64,000 bases of DNA, from assembly GCA_017554615.1 (NCBI GenBank), contig JAFZHY010000004.1, positions 1 through 64,000 of the forward strand, given 5' to 3'. The stretch is from Clostridia bacterium (GTDB lineage: Bacteria; Bacillota; Clostridia; UMGS1840; HGM11507). The first letter of the stretch is position 1. Every line of letters begins with the position of its first letter. The notes below the pieces were generated by a model. It was not told where the DNA came from. It saw only the letters and a list, made by a program, of their open reading frames with translations, and ran no database searches. Shown here one piece after another: positions 36,190 through 46,500 of this stretch. Both the position numbers and the translations under genes were made by a program.

Positions 36190-37104
36190 TTGGAAGAAAT
36201 TAAAATAACGGTAACCAAAAACGATAATATAAGAATTGATAAATATCTTTGTGAAAAACTGGAAACTTTCACAAGAAATAATATAGCAAATCTTATTGAT
36301 AAGGAAATGGTGTCTGTTAACGGTAAAAAAGTAAAATCAAACTATAAGCCAAAACTTAATGATGAGATAACCCTTACAGTTCCAGACCCTGTAATGCTTG
36401 ATGTAAAAGCAGAAGAAATACCTCTTGAAATTGTTTATGAAGATGACGATATTTTGGTTATCAATAAACCAAAAGGAATGGTTGTTCATCCTGCGGCAGG
36501 AAATTATGAAGGCACATTGGTTAATGCGCTTTTGGGCTATTGCAAAGACTCTTTGTCCGAGATTAACGGTGTAATTCGCCCTGGAATTGTTCACAGAATA
36601 GATAAAGACACAAGTGGTCTTTTGCTTGTTGCAAAGACTAACCGTGCGCATCTTTCGTTAGCCGAACAAATCAAGCAGCATTCTGCAAAAAGAGAATATC
36701 TTGCCCTTGTGATAGGCGAAGTTAAAGAAGATGGAACGGTTAATGCCCCGATAGGCAGAAGTGAAAAAGACAGAAAGAAAATGGCAGTAACCTATAAAAA
36801 TTCCAAAGAAGCAATAACCCATTATACAGTAAAAGAAAGGTATAACGGATACACACTTCTTCATTGTAGATTGGAAACGGGAAGAACTCATCAGATAAGA
36901 GTTCATATGTCTTATATAGGCAAACCAATTCTTGGAGATATGGTGTATGGCCCTAAAAAGCAAAAGTTTAATTTAGACGGGCAGATGCTCCACGCTTTTA
37001 AAATAGGCTTTACCCATCCTGTTACAAAAGAGCCTATGACATTTGAAACAGAACTTCCCGAATATTTTTTGGAAATTTTAGATAAATTATCGAAAAAAGT
37101 ATAG
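36190..37104 (+). CDS. RluD-type large-subunit pseudouridine synthase
   Basis: The 304-residue protein joins an N-terminal S4 domain (IRIDKYLCEKLETFTRNNIANLIDKEMVSVNG region) with a pseudouridine synthase domain whose catalytic Asp is in HRIDKDTSGL near residue 137. It is the Firmicute YlyB/RluD type and probably modifies 23S rRNA; the exact sites cannot be assigned. The start is TTG at 36190, eight to ten bases after AAGGAGG, which lies in the end of lspA. An ATG at 36130 in the same frame is inside lspA and has no ribosome site. Confidence 0.9.
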   Translation: MEEIKITVTKNDNIRIDKYLCEKLETFTRNNIANLIDKEMVSVNGKKVKSNYKPKLNDEITLTVPDPVMLDVKAEEIPLEIVYEDDDILVINKPKGMVVHPAAGNYEGTLVNALLGYCKDSLSEINGVIRPGIVHRIDKDTSGLLLVAKTNRAHLSLAEQIKQHSAKREYLALVIGEVKEDGTVNAPIGRSEKDRKKMAVTYKNSKEAITHYTVKERYNGYTLLHCRLETGRTHQIRVHMSYIGKPILGDMVYGPKKQKFNLDGQMLHAFKIGFTHPVTKEPMTFETELPEYFLEILDKLSKKV

Positions 37105-37130
37105 ACAAGTTAAAATAAAAGTAGTATAAT
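37102..37130 (+). promoter_or_regulatory. Promoter of the pyrimidine operon
   Basis: TAGACA (37102-37107) overlaps the rluD stop codon; TATAAT (37125-37130) follows after 17 bp. Transcription should begin just before the PyrR leader. Confidence 0.7.
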
Positions 37131-37137
37131 TATTACA

Positions 37138-37283
37138 GTGTTCGAGGGATAAATCCCACACATAGATTTAAGACCTTTAAATTAGTCCCGAGAGGCTGAT
37201 AAGGCGATATTATAATATGGTTATAATACTATCTTTCTACGATTTTATAATACCGTTTATCAGCAGATAAACGGTATTTTTTT
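37138..37283 (+). promoter_or_regulatory. PyrR-responsive attenuator leader
   Basis: The conserved PyrR-binding loop AGTCCCGAGAGGCTGATAAGG-type element spans 37184-37204. A small GGGAT/ATCCC hairpin precedes it, and a strong terminator (37250-37283) follows. In this system PyrR with UMP binds the anti-antiterminator hairpin, lets the terminator form and lowers transcription of the operon when uridine nucleotides are plentiful. Confidence 0.9.
37250..37283 (+). terminator. Attenuator terminator of the pyrimidine operon
   Basis: ATACCGTTTATC pairs perfectly with GATAAACGGTAT around an AGCA loop, followed by seven T residues. Confidence 0.92.
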
Positions 37284-37297
37284 AACGGAGGATTAAT

Positions 37298-37825
37298 ATG
37301 GAAAAACTTATTTTGGATGAAGCTGGTATTAAAAGGGCTGCAACAAGAATTTCTTATGAAATAATTGAAAAAAACAAAGGGTGTTCGGATATATGCCTTA
37401 TAGGTATCCAAAGAAGAGGCGTTTCCCTTGCTAAAATGATTAAAGAGCGTATTAAGGAAAACGAGGGCGTGGATATCGATTTAGGAATTCTTGATATCAC
37501 TTTTTACCGTGATGATTTAAGCGTGTTGGACGAGCATCCCATCTTAAACGGTACTGATATTCCTTTTTCTATATTTGATAAAAAGATTATTCTTATAGAT
37601 GATGTTTTATATACAGGAAGAACCACAAGAGCGGCAATAGATGCTGTTATGGACCTGGGCAGACCGAAGTCAATTCAACTTGCAGTTCTTATTGACAGAG
37701 GGCATAGAGAACTGCCTATCCACGCAGACTATGTAGGTAAGAATCTGCCTACTTCCAAAAAGGAAGTTGTCCATGTTCATACGAAAGAGTATGACGGGGA
37801 AGATTCGGTTACACTTGAGCAGTAA
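37298..37825 (+). CDS. pyrR: PyrR regulator / uracil phosphoribosyltransferase
   Basis: The 175-residue bifunctional protein binds pyr mRNA leaders and has weak uracil phosphoribosyltransferase activity. The PRPP motif [13 protein letters not shown] is near residue 97, with [10 protein letters not shown] upstream and [19 protein letters not shown] in the C-terminal part. It is the first gene after its own attenuator, the standard autoregulated layout. ATG at 37298 with CGGAGG upstream. Confidence 0.95.
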   Translation: MEKLILDEAGIKRAATRISYEIIEKNKGCSDICLIGIQRRGVSLAKMIKERIKENEGVDIDLGILDITFYRDDLSVLDEHPILNGTDIPFSIFDKKIILIDDVLYTGRTTRAAIDAVMDLGRPKSIQLAVLIDRGHRELPIHADYVGKNLPTSKKEVVHVHTKEYDGEDSVTLEQ

Positions 37826-37858
37826 AAAATAAAATAAAAAAAGAAAAGGGGTTTTTTC

Positions 37859-39244
37859 ATGTCAAACAATTTAAAAGACGGCATCTATGATGTCAGAGAA
37901 CTTGGACTTGCAAAAACATTGGTGTTAGGTTTTCAGCATATGTTTGCTATGTTCGGAGCAACTGTTTTAGTTCCTCTTCTAACAGGCCTTGATGTTGCAA
38001 CAACACTTCTTATGGCAGGTCTTGGAACACTACTTTTCCACTTTATTTCAAAAGGTGAAGTTCCTGCTTTCTTAGGCTCTTCATTTGCTTTTCTTGGTGG
38101 ATATGGTGCTATTGCACCACTGTCAGGCGTTGAAGGTATGACAAATGCGCAACTTTTACCATACGCTTGTATCGGTGTTGCATGTGCAGGTCTTGTATAC
38201 CTTGTTCTTGCAGGGCTTATTAAACTTGTAGGCATCAATAAAGTTATGAAATTCTTCCCGCCTGTTGTTACAGGTCCTATTATCATTTCAATAGGTCTTG
38301 GACTTGCAGGAAGCGCAGTTAATAACTGTAATTCAAACTGGCTTATCGCAGTTATTGCATTGGCTATTATTGTTATATTTAACATCTGGGGTAAAGGAAT
38401 GGCTAAAATTGTTCCTATTCTTTTAGGTGTTTTAGGCTCATGCCTTATAGCATCAGTTTTAGCTCTTATCTGGGGGCAGACAATAGAAGTTAACGGTGGC
38501 TCATATATAGCACTTGCAGGTAACCCTGCTCTTATCCTTTTTGATAACGGTGCTCTTAAAAACTTTATGGAAGCCGACTGGATAGGTTTCCCTGTTAAAT
38601 GGAACGGCACAGTTTTCGGAGGGGTTGACTGGTCTAACAGTTCTTTAATTATAAGTTCAATTATAGCAATTATCCCTATTTCCCTTGCTACAATGATGGA
38701 ACATATAGGCGATATATCTGCTATATCTTCAACAGTAGGTAAAAACTTTATTGCAAAACCTGGTCTTCACAGAACACTTATGGGAGACGGTCTTGCTACA
38801 TCTTTATCCGCTTTATTTGGTGGTCCTGCCAATACAACATATGGAGAAAACACAGGGGTTCTTGCGCTTTCTAAAGTATATGACCCTAAAGTAATAAGAA
38901 TTGCTGCTGTAATTGCTGTAATTTTATCATTCTCTCCTAAATTTGCAGCATTGGTATCACTTATTCCAACTGCTGTTATTGGTGGTATATCATTTATCCT
39001 TTACGGTATGATTTCTGCAGTAGGGGTTAGAAATATTGTTGAAAACAAAGTTGATTTTACAAAGAGCAGAAACCTAATTATTGCTGCTATTATTTTAGTG
39101 TCTGCGTTAGGTCTTGGTTCAGTTGCAACATTTACAATCGGTGCAGTTACAATTTCATTATCTGCACTTGCAGTTGCGTCAATTTTAGGTATTATTTTAA
39201 ATATCGTATTACCTGGCAATGACTATGTATTTGATAAAGAATAA
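37859..39244 (+). CDS. uraA: Uracil/xanthine permease (NCS2 family)
   Basis: The 461-residue membrane protein of the NAT/NCS2 family has about fourteen helices, with QHMFAMFGATVLVPLLTGLD near the N-terminus and FGGPANTTYGENTG near residue 320, the signature of uracil permeases (UraA/PyrP). It imports uracil by proton symport. It stands between pyrR and pyrB, as in B. subtilis, so it falls under the same uridine-nucleotide attenuation. Confidence 0.93.
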   Translation: MSNNLKDGIYDVRELGLAKTLVLGFQHMFAMFGATVLVPLLTGLDVATTLLMAGLGTLLFHFISKGEVPAFLGSSFAFLGGYGAIAPLSGVEGMTNAQLLPYACIGVACAGLVYLVLAGLIKLVGINKVMKFFPPVVTGPIIISIGLGLAGSAVNNCNSNWLIAVIALAIIVIFNIWGKGMAKIVPILLGVLGSCLIASVLALIWGQTIEVNGGSYIALAGNPALILFDNGALKNFMEADWIGFPVKWNGTVFGGVDWSNSSLIISSIIAIIPISLATMMEHIGDISAISSTVGKNFIAKPGLHRTLMGDGLATSLSALFGGPANTTYGENTGVLALSKVYDPKVIRIAAVIAVILSFSPKFAALVSLIPTAVIGGISFILYGMISAVGVRNIVENKVDFTKSRNLIIAAIILVSALGLGSVATFTIGAVTISLSALAVASILGIILNIVLPGNDYVFDKE

Positions 39245-39252
39245 ATAAATTT

Positions 39253-39286
39253 TAAACGGGGCTGTTATAAAAAGCAGTCCCGTTTA
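39253..39286 (+). other. Stem-loop between uraA and pyrB without U tract
   Basis: TAAACGGGGCTG pairs with CAGTCCCGTTTA (one G-U) around a 10-nt loop, but no T run follows. It could stabilise or process the mRNA, or be a weak terminator. It lacks a PyrR loop motif. Confidence 0.7.
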
Positions 39287-39313
39287 ATAAAACTTGAAAG
39301 GGGCATAAGTTAA

Positions 39314-40246
39314 ATGAAGTTTCCAAAGGATTTACTTGGGATAAAAGAGTTAAACGCAGACCAGATAAACGAAATATTAAAAACTGCGTCTATAATGAAG
39401 GAGATTATTACTAAAAACAGTAAAAAAACTCCTCATCTTCAGGGGAAAACAGTAATCACTCTGTTTTATGAAAACAGTACAAGAACGAGATTATCCTTTG
39501 AACTTGCATCTAAATACTTAAGTGCCAATGCAGCCAATGTTGCAGTAGCATCATCATCTGTTGCAAAAGGGGAATCGCTTATCGATACAGCCCGTACAAT
39601 AAATATGATGGGTACAGATGCCCTTATTATAAGACATCAGTCTGCAGGAGCGCCTCATCTTGTGGCACAGAATGTGAATGCATCTGTTATAAACGCAGGA
39701 GACGGTATGAACGAGCATCCTACACAGGCTCTTCTTGATGCTTATACAATGATAGAGAAAAAAGGTAAAATTGAAGGTTTGAAAGTTGCCATAGTCGGCG
39801 ATGTTCTTCACAGCCGAGTGGCAAGAAGTAATATATATTTACTTAATAAACTTGGCGCAGAGGTTACACTTTGTGCACCATCAACATTAATGCCAAAGGA
39901 AATAGAAAAATTAAATGTAAAAACATTCTGCGATGTGGAAAAAGCAATTAAAGATGCAGATGTTGTTATGGGACTAAGAATTCAACTTGAAAGACAGAAG
40001 AAAGGTTTGTTCCCTACAATTAACGAATATTCAAACATTTTCGGAATTAACGAAGAAAGAATTAAACTTGCAAAGAAAGATGCAATTATACTTCATCCTG
40101 GACCTGTTAACAGAGGTGTGGAAATAACATCCGGAATATACGCTCATGAGCGTTCAGCTATTGACGAGCAGGTTACAAACGGTGTAGCAATAAGAATGGC
40201 AATATTATATCTGCTTACCAGAAAAGGAATGGGTGAAGAAAAATGA
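39314..40246 (+). CDS. pyrB: Aspartate carbamoyltransferase catalytic chain
   Basis: The 310-residue enzyme joins carbamoyl phosphate and aspartate. The carbamoyl phosphate motif ENSTRTRLSFE is near residue 52, with SVAKGESLIDT (active-site Lys), MNEHPTQALLDAYT and HPGPVNRGVEI further on. No regulatory pyrI gene accompanies it, so it should be the unregulated trimeric type typical of Firmicutes. It overlaps pyrC by 4 bp. Confidence 0.95.
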   Translation: MKFPKDLLGIKELNADQINEILKTASIMKEIITKNSKKTPHLQGKTVITLFYENSTRTRLSFELASKYLSANAANVAVASSSVAKGESLIDTARTINMMGTDALIIRHQSAGAPHLVAQNVNASVINAGDGMNEHPTQALLDAYTMIEKKGKIEGLKVAIVGDVLHSRVARSNIYLLNKLGAEVTLCAPSTLMPKEIEKLNVKTFCDVEKAIKDADVVMGLRIQLERQKKGLFPTINEYSNIFGINEERIKLAKKDAIILHPGPVNRGVEITSGIYAHERSAIDEQVTNGVAIRMAILYLLTRKGMGEEK

Positions 40247-41523
40247 AAACAATTATAAAAAATATTAACTTAATAAATTTTAACAGTGAAGAAATCTTAG
40301 ATATTATCATAAATAATGATAACGGTAAAATTGAAAAAATCGGTAAGGGTCTTTCAGATAACGGATGTGAAAAGGTAATAGATGGAGTTGGCAAAATTGC
40401 ATTTCCAGGCCTTTGTGATATCCATTGCCATTTAAGAGACCCTGGCTTTGAATATAAAGAAGATATAGAAACAGGTGCTAAAAGCGCTGCAAAAGGTGGT
40501 TTTACTGCAGTTCTTGCAATGCCTAATACAAGCCCTGTCGCAGATAATAAAACAGTAATTGACTATATCTATAAAAAAATAGAAGAAAAAGCGTGTATTA
40601 AAGTTTATCAGTCAGGTGCTATATCCAAAGGTCTAAAAGGCGAAGAATTAGCCGAAATGGGAGAAATGCAAAAGTCAGGGATAATTGCAGTAACAGACGA
40701 TGGAAAACCTGTTTCGGATGCATCGCTTATGAAAAAAGCGCTTATCTATGCAAATATGTTAGGCCTACCCGTTATATCCCACGCAGAAGACTTAAGTCTT
40801 GTAGACGGTGGATGTATGAACGAAGGGTTTATGTCTACCTACCTTGGACTAAGAGGCACAAACAAAGCAGCAGAAGAAGCAATGACTGCAAGGGATATTA
40901 TAATTGCGAAAAATACCGATACCCCTGTGCATATAACCCATGTAAGCACAAAGGGAGCAGTTGAAATAATAAGAGATTTTAAAAAGCAGGGAGTAAAAGT
41001 AACCTGTGATACCTGTCCGCACTACTTCTCACTAACTGATAAAATGTGTGAAGGGTTTAATACAAACGCAAAAATGAATCCTCCTTTAAGAGAAGACGAG
41101 GATGTTTGTGCTATAATAGAAGGATTAAAAGACGGAACAATAGATATGATAGGTACAGACCATGCACCTCATCATATAGACGAAAAAAACTGTGAGTTTG
41201 ATAAAGCCTTAAACGGAATTATAGGTTTTGAAACTGCGTTTAGCGTTGCCTATAAATATCTTCATAAAGGCGCAGGATTTTCGCTTTCCGAGATTATTAA
41301 ACTTATGAGTTATAACCCTAATAAATTCTTAAAACTAAGCGGTGGAGAAATTAAAGAGGGAGAAGATGCAGATTTGGTTATTGCATCAGTTGATAAAGAA
41401 TATGAGTATAAGGAAGAAGATATTGTTTCAAAGAGTAAAAACTCACCTTATATAGGCTTTAAGTTTGAAAGTAAGATAGAGAATGTTTTTGTTAACGGTA
41501 AAGATGTTTTGGAGGAAAAATAA
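40243..41523 (+). CDS. pyrC: Dihydroorotase (type I)
   Basis: The 426-residue amidohydrolase closes carbamoyl aspartate to dihydroorotate. The zinc HxH is in DIHCHLRDPGFEYKEDIETG near residue 62; HAED, the HITHVS region and MIGTDHAPHH supply other ligands and the catalytic Asp. It is of the long class I type found in Firmicutes. Start ATG overlaps pyrB; pyrF starts immediately after its stop. Confidence 0.95.
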   Translation: MKTIIKNINLINFNSEEILDIIINNDNGKIEKIGKGLSDNGCEKVIDGVGKIAFPGLCDIHCHLRDPGFEYKEDIETGAKSAAKGGFTAVLAMPNTSPVADNKTVIDYIYKKIEEKACIKVYQSGAISKGLKGEELAEMGEMQKSGIIAVTDDGKPVSDASLMKKALIYANMLGLPVISHAEDLSLVDGGCMNEGFMSTYLGLRGTNKAAEEAMTARDIIIAKNTDTPVHITHVSTKGAVEIIRDFKKQGVKVTCDTCPHYFSLTDKMCEGFNTNAKMNPPLREDEDVCAIIEGLKDGTIDMIGTDHAPHHIDEKNCEFDKALNGIIGFETAFSVAYKYLHKGAGFSLSEIIKLMSYNPNKFLKLSGGEIKEGEDADLVIASVDKEYEYKEEDIVSKSKNSPYIGFKFESKIENVFVNGKDVLEEK

Positions 41524-42435
41524 ATGGATTTACTTATAAAGAAAATTATAGAAAAGAAAAACCCAACAGTAGCAGGTCTTGATCCTAAAATTGATTATGT
41601 GCCAAAATTTATACTTGACAAATATTACAAAGAATACGGAGAAACACTAAAAGGTGCAGCCTATGCAATTTTAGAATTCAATAAAGGACTTATTGATGCT
41701 TTATGCGATATCGTTCCTGCCGTAAAACCCCAGAGTGCGTACTATGAAATGTACGGAGTGTATGGCGAAGAAGTTTTAAAAGAAACAATAGACTATGCAA
41801 GTAAAAAAGGCTTATATGTTATCTTAGACGGTAAAAGAAACGATATAGGTGCAACAAGTGAAGCATATGCAACTGCGTACTTAGGCAAAACAAAAATTTC
41901 AGATGATTTAAAAGTACCTGCGTTTGGTGCAGATTCGCTGACAGTTAACGGGTATTTAGGAACTGACGGTATATCTCCGTTTGTAAATACTTTTGACTTA
42001 GGTAAAACTATATTTGTCCTTGTTAAAACATCCAATAAATCAAGCGGAGAACTTCAGGACTTAGAACTTAAAGACGGTAAAAAAATCTACGAAAAAATGG
42101 CAGAACTTGTTGATATGTGGGGTAAAGATTGGGTAGGAGAGTATGGTTACTCTAAAGTCGGCGCAGTAGTAGGCGCAACATATCCTGAACAGTTAAAAGA
42201 AATAAGAAAGTCAAATCCTAATACCTTTTTCTTAGTACCTGGTTACGGTGCGCAAGGTGGGGGAGCAGATGACATTAAATATGCATTTGACGAGAAAGGA
42301 CTTGGCGCAATAATAAATTCTTCAAGAGGAATTATGTGTGCATATAAAAAAGGAAACTATACCGAAGAAGAATATGCAAAGGCAGCAAGAGAAGAAGCAA
42401 TTAGAATGAGAGATGAAATTTCTTTTATTAAATAA
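41524..42435 (+). CDS. pyrF: Orotidine 5'-phosphate decarboxylase (type 2)
   Basis: The 303-residue protein is the longer, type 2 form of OMP decarboxylase. The catalytic Asp/Lys array is in ILDGKRNDIGATSEAYA near residue 101, and the phosphate site in FLVPGYGAQGG near residue 237. It makes UMP. It abuts pyrC with no gap. The preceding step, orotate phosphoribosyltransferase (pyrE), is not encoded in the window. Confidence 0.94.
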   Translation: MDLLIKKIIEKKNPTVAGLDPKIDYVPKFILDKYYKEYGETLKGAAYAILEFNKGLIDALCDIVPAVKPQSAYYEMYGVYGEEVLKETIDYASKKGLYVILDGKRNDIGATSEAYATAYLGKTKISDDLKVPAFGADSLTVNGYLGTDGISPFVNTFDLGKTIFVLVKTSNKSSGELQDLELKDGKKIYEKMAELVDMWGKDWVGEYGYSKVGAVVGATYPEQLKEIRKSNPNTFFLVPGYGAQGGGADDIKYAFDEKGLGAIINSSRGIMCAYKKGNYTEEEYAKAAREEAIRMRDEISFIK

Positions 42436-42465
42436 TGGCAGAATAAAGAAAGGATTGATTGTATA

Positions 42466-43545
42466 GTGAAAGCATCATTATTACTTGCCGACGGAACAAT
42501 ATTTAACGGTAAGGTTAAAGGAAAAACAGAAAATACTATTGGCGAAGTTGTTTTCTGTACCTCTATGGTAGGCTATCAGGAACTTATTACAACTCCTGCA
42601 TATAAAGGACAGTTAGTGGTTTTAACATTCCCTCTTATAGGAAATTACGGAGTAAATAAAGAAGATGTATCAAGAGACGGAGCGTATGTGTCAGGGATAA
42701 TTACAAGAGACATCTGCGATTTTCCTAATAATTTCAGATGTGAAGGCACATTGGACGATTATTTAAAGGAAAATAATATCGTTGCTCTTTATGATATTGA
42801 TACAAGAGCCTTAACAAGACATTTAAGGGATAACGGAACTATGAATGGCAAAATTATCATAGGAGATGTTCTGGATAAGGAAAAAGAACTTGAAGTTGTA
42901 AACGCCTATGAAATAAAAAACGCAGTAAAAGAAGTTTCAGTAAAAGAAATTAAAGAAATAGAAGTTGAAAAGCCTTCAGGTGAAGTTGCAGTTATAGATT
43001 TTGGTGTTACAAACAGCGTTTTAGAAAGTTTAAAAAGAAGAAACTTAAATATAAAAATTCTGCCTTTTGATTTTAAGGCAGAAGACATAGTAAATCTTGG
43101 GGTTGACGGTGTAGTATTATCTGACGGGCCTGGTAACCCATGTGAGTTAGAAGAAACTACAAAAGAAATTAAAAAACTTTTTGAACTTAAAGTTCCGATT
43201 TTTGGAATTGAACTTGGGCATCAGTTAATGGCTATTGCCTTAGGTGCAGATATAGAAAAGTTAAAGTATGGGCACAGAGGTTCAAGCCAACCGGTTAAAA
43301 ACCTGTCAACAGGTAAAACTCATATAACAAGTCAGAATCACGGTTATACCGTTTCTAAAATTAATGAAGAAAGTATGATAGTTTCTCATATAAATATAAA
43401 CGATGATACAATAGAAGGCATTATTTATAAAAATTATCCTGCCTTTTCAGTTCAGTTTCATCCGGAAACATCTAATGAAACTTGTGATACTTCATATTTG
43501 TATGATGATTTTGTTAATTTAATGGGAGGAAAAATAAATGCCTAA
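42466..43545 (+). CDS. carA: Carbamoyl phosphate synthase small chain with lost glutaminase Cys
   Basis: The 359-residue protein has both CarA domains: the N-terminal carbamoyl phosphate synthase small-chain domain (GTIFNGKVKG, GEVVFCTSMVGYQELIT) and the class I glutamine amidotransferase domain. The nucleophile motif, normally GICLGHQ, reads GIELGHQ: the codon for residue 249 is GAA (43210-43212), so Glu replaces Cys. His332 and Glu334 (FHPE) remain. GHRGxNHPV reads GHRGSSQPV, and the loop after HPE is divergent. Glutamine hydrolysis should be impossible, so the holoenzyme probably uses free ammonia; CarA may be kept as a structural partner of CarB. GTG start at 42466 with AAAGGA upstream; 8-bp overlap with carB. 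Confidence 0.92.
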   Translation: MKASLLLADGTIFNGKVKGKTENTIGEVVFCTSMVGYQELITTPAYKGQLVVLTFPLIGNYGVNKEDVSRDGAYVSGIITRDICDFPNNFRCEGTLDDYLKENNIVALYDIDTRALTRHLRDNGTMNGKIIIGDVLDKEKELEVVNAYEIKNAVKEVSVKEIKEIEVEKPSGEVAVIDFGVTNSVLESLKRRNLNIKILPFDFKAEDIVNLGVDGVVLSDGPGNPCELEETTKEIKKLFELKVPIFGIELGHQLMAIALGADIEKLKYGHRGSSQPVKNLSTGKTHITSQNHGYTVSKINEESMIVSHININDDTIEGIIYKNYPAFSVQFHPETSNETCDTSYLYDDFVNLMGGKINA

Positions 43546-46500
43546 AAAGGATAGTATAAAAAAGGTTTTAGTTATAGGCTCAGGTCCGATTGTTATCGGT
43601 CAGGCAGCAGAATTTGACTATGCGGGAACACAGGCTTGCCGTTCTTTAAAAGAAGAAGGGCTTGAAGTTGTTTTAATAAACTCTAACCCTGCAACAATTA
43701 TGACCGATTCAAATATTGCTGACCATGTGTATATCGAGCCTCTTAATGTTGAAACAGTTAAAAGAATAATTTTAAAAGAAAAGCCTGACAGTGTGCTTCC
43801 TGCATTAGGAGGTCAGACAGGTCTTAACCTTGCAATGGAACTTGCAGAGGAAGGTTTCTTTGACGAGCATGGAATAACCCTGCTTGGAACAAGTGTTTCC
43901 TCTATTAAAAAAGCAGAAGACAGACAGGCGTTTAAAGATACTATGGAAAGTATAAACCAGCCTTGTATCGCATCTAAGGTTGTTAATACTTTGGAAGATG
44001 CTATGGACTTTGCAAAATCTATCGGTCTTCCTGTAATCGTTCGTCCTGCATATACATTAGGGGGAACAGGCGGAGGTATTGCATATACCGAAGAAGAATT
44101 AAGAGAAATAACAACCAACGGTTTAAGACTAAGCCGTGTTACTCAGGTTTTAATTGAAAAATGTATCTCAGGTTGGAAAGAAGTAGAATTTGAAGTATTA
44201 AGAGATGCTAAAGATAACGCTATTACAGTGTGCAGCATGGAAAATATCGACCCTGTCGGCGTTCATACAGGGGATAGTGTAGTTGTTGCCCCTGCACTTA
44301 CATTGGCAAACAAAGAATATCAGATGCTAAGAAGCGCAGCACTTAATATTATATCAGCATTGGAAATTGAAGGTGGATGTAACGTTCAGTTTGCACTTCA
44401 TCCTGAAAGTTTTGAATATGCAGTAATTGAAGTTAACCCTCGTGTAAGCCGTTCTTCAGCATTAGCATCAAAAGCGACAGGTTTCCCTATCGCAAAGGTA
44501 ACATCCAAAATTGCAATAGGTTATACATTAGATGAAATTGTAAACGCAGTTACTAAAAAAACATATGCTTGTTTTGAGCCTACTGTTGACTACTGTGTTA
44601 TAAAATTCCCTCGTTTCCCGTTTGATAAATTTGTAAATGCGCAGAAAGCACTTGGAACACAAATGAAAGCAACAGGGGAAGTAATGTCTATTTCAAATAA
44701 CTTAGAAAGTGCTCTTCTAAAAGCAGTAAGATCACTTGAAATTGGAACAAAACATCTATGGCTTGAAGCGTTTGATGAACTTTCAGACGAAGAAATAAGA
44801 GCAAAAATCTTTACTATGGACTATGAAAGAATTTTTGCAATCTGTGAAGGTTTAAGGCGTCATATAGTTACCATTGATGAAATTTCAGAAAAAATCAAAA
44901 TGGATATCTTCTTCTTAAAGAAGTTTAAAAACATTATTGATATGGAAGAAAAAATCAAGGAAAACTTAGACGAAGAAACATATATTGCCGCAAAGAAAAT
45001 GGGCTTTTTAGATGAAATAATCGAAAAACTTGCAGGCAAAGAACTTAAATTTGAAAAAGGCGCAGTATATAAAACAGTTGATACATGCGCAGGAGAATTT
45101 GAAGCAGAAACTCCGTATTTCTATTCTACTTATGATGAATACAATGAAAGTGTAAGAACAGATAAAAAGAAAATTCTTGTATTGGGTTCAGGCCCTATAA
45201 GAATAGGTCAGGGTATTGAATTTGACTATTGTTCCGTTCACTGTGTATGGGCATTAAAAGAAGAAGGATATGAAACAATAATTGCAAATAATAACCCTGA
45301 AACTGTAAGTACCGATTTTGACACTGCAGATAAATTATATTTTGAACCTTTGACAAAAGAGGATATGAAGCATCTTGTAAACACTGAAAAACCTGACGGT
45401 GCTATCGTTCAGTTTGGCGGTCAGACTGCGATTAAATTAACAAAAGCACTTACTGAACTTGGTGTTGAAATTTTAGGAACAAAACTTGAAGATATAGATG
45501 CAGCAGAAGACAGAGAAAAATTTGATGCAATTTTAGAAAAATTAAATATTAAACGCCCTCAGGGTGATACAGTATTTACCGAAGAGGAAGCCATAAAAGT
45601 TGCAAACGAACTTGGCTATCCTGTACTTGTTCGTCCTTCATATGTTCTTGGCGGACAGGGAATGGAAATTGCATATAGTGATAATGATATAAAAGAATTT
45701 ATGAAGATTATCACATCTCAGTCAGAATTAAAAGAGCATCCTATTTTAATTGACAAATATCTTCTTGGTAAAGAAGTTGAAGTTGACGCAATATGTGACG
45801 GAGTGGATATTTTAATTCCTGGTATTATGGAGCATGTTGAAAGAGCAGGTGTTCACTCAGGGGACAGTATTTCAGTATATCCTGCAAAAACAATTTCTCC
45901 AAGGCTGAAAGAAATTATATATAACTATACAAAGAGTCTGGCAATGGAACTTAATGTTAAAGGTCTTGTTAATATTCAGTTTGTTATATATAACGAAGAG
46001 GTTTATATTATAGAAGTTAATCCTCGTTCATCAAGAACAGTTCCTTATATAAGCAAAGTAACAACCGTGCCTATGGTTGACCTTGCAACAAAAGTAATTT
46101 TAGGCACACCGTTAAAAGACTTAGGATATGGCACAGGTATTTATAAAGAAAGCGAATATTCTTGCGTAAAAGTTCCTGTATTCTCATTTGAAAAATTACA
46201 CGGTGTGGATGCAACATTAGGCCCTGAAATGAAATCAACAGGCGAAGTTTTAGGTATAGCAAAAGACTTTGACGAAGCGCTTTATAAAGGAATTATTGCA
46301 TCAGGCATAAACATTAAGGATAAGGGTAAAATATTTATATCTGTAAAAGACACTGACAAACAGGAAGTTATAGATATAGCATCCTTATATGATTTATTGG
46401 GCTTTGATATATATGCAACATCTGGTACTGCGAATGTACTTAATAATCACTTTGTTGCAGCAAGTGTGGTTAAAAAGATTGCAGACGGAGATAATAATGT

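Noticed and set aside
42466-43545. carA Cys loss as a sequencing error
   Set aside because: GAA differs from TGT or TGC at all three positions, and other glutaminase positions are also altered while the frame is intact.
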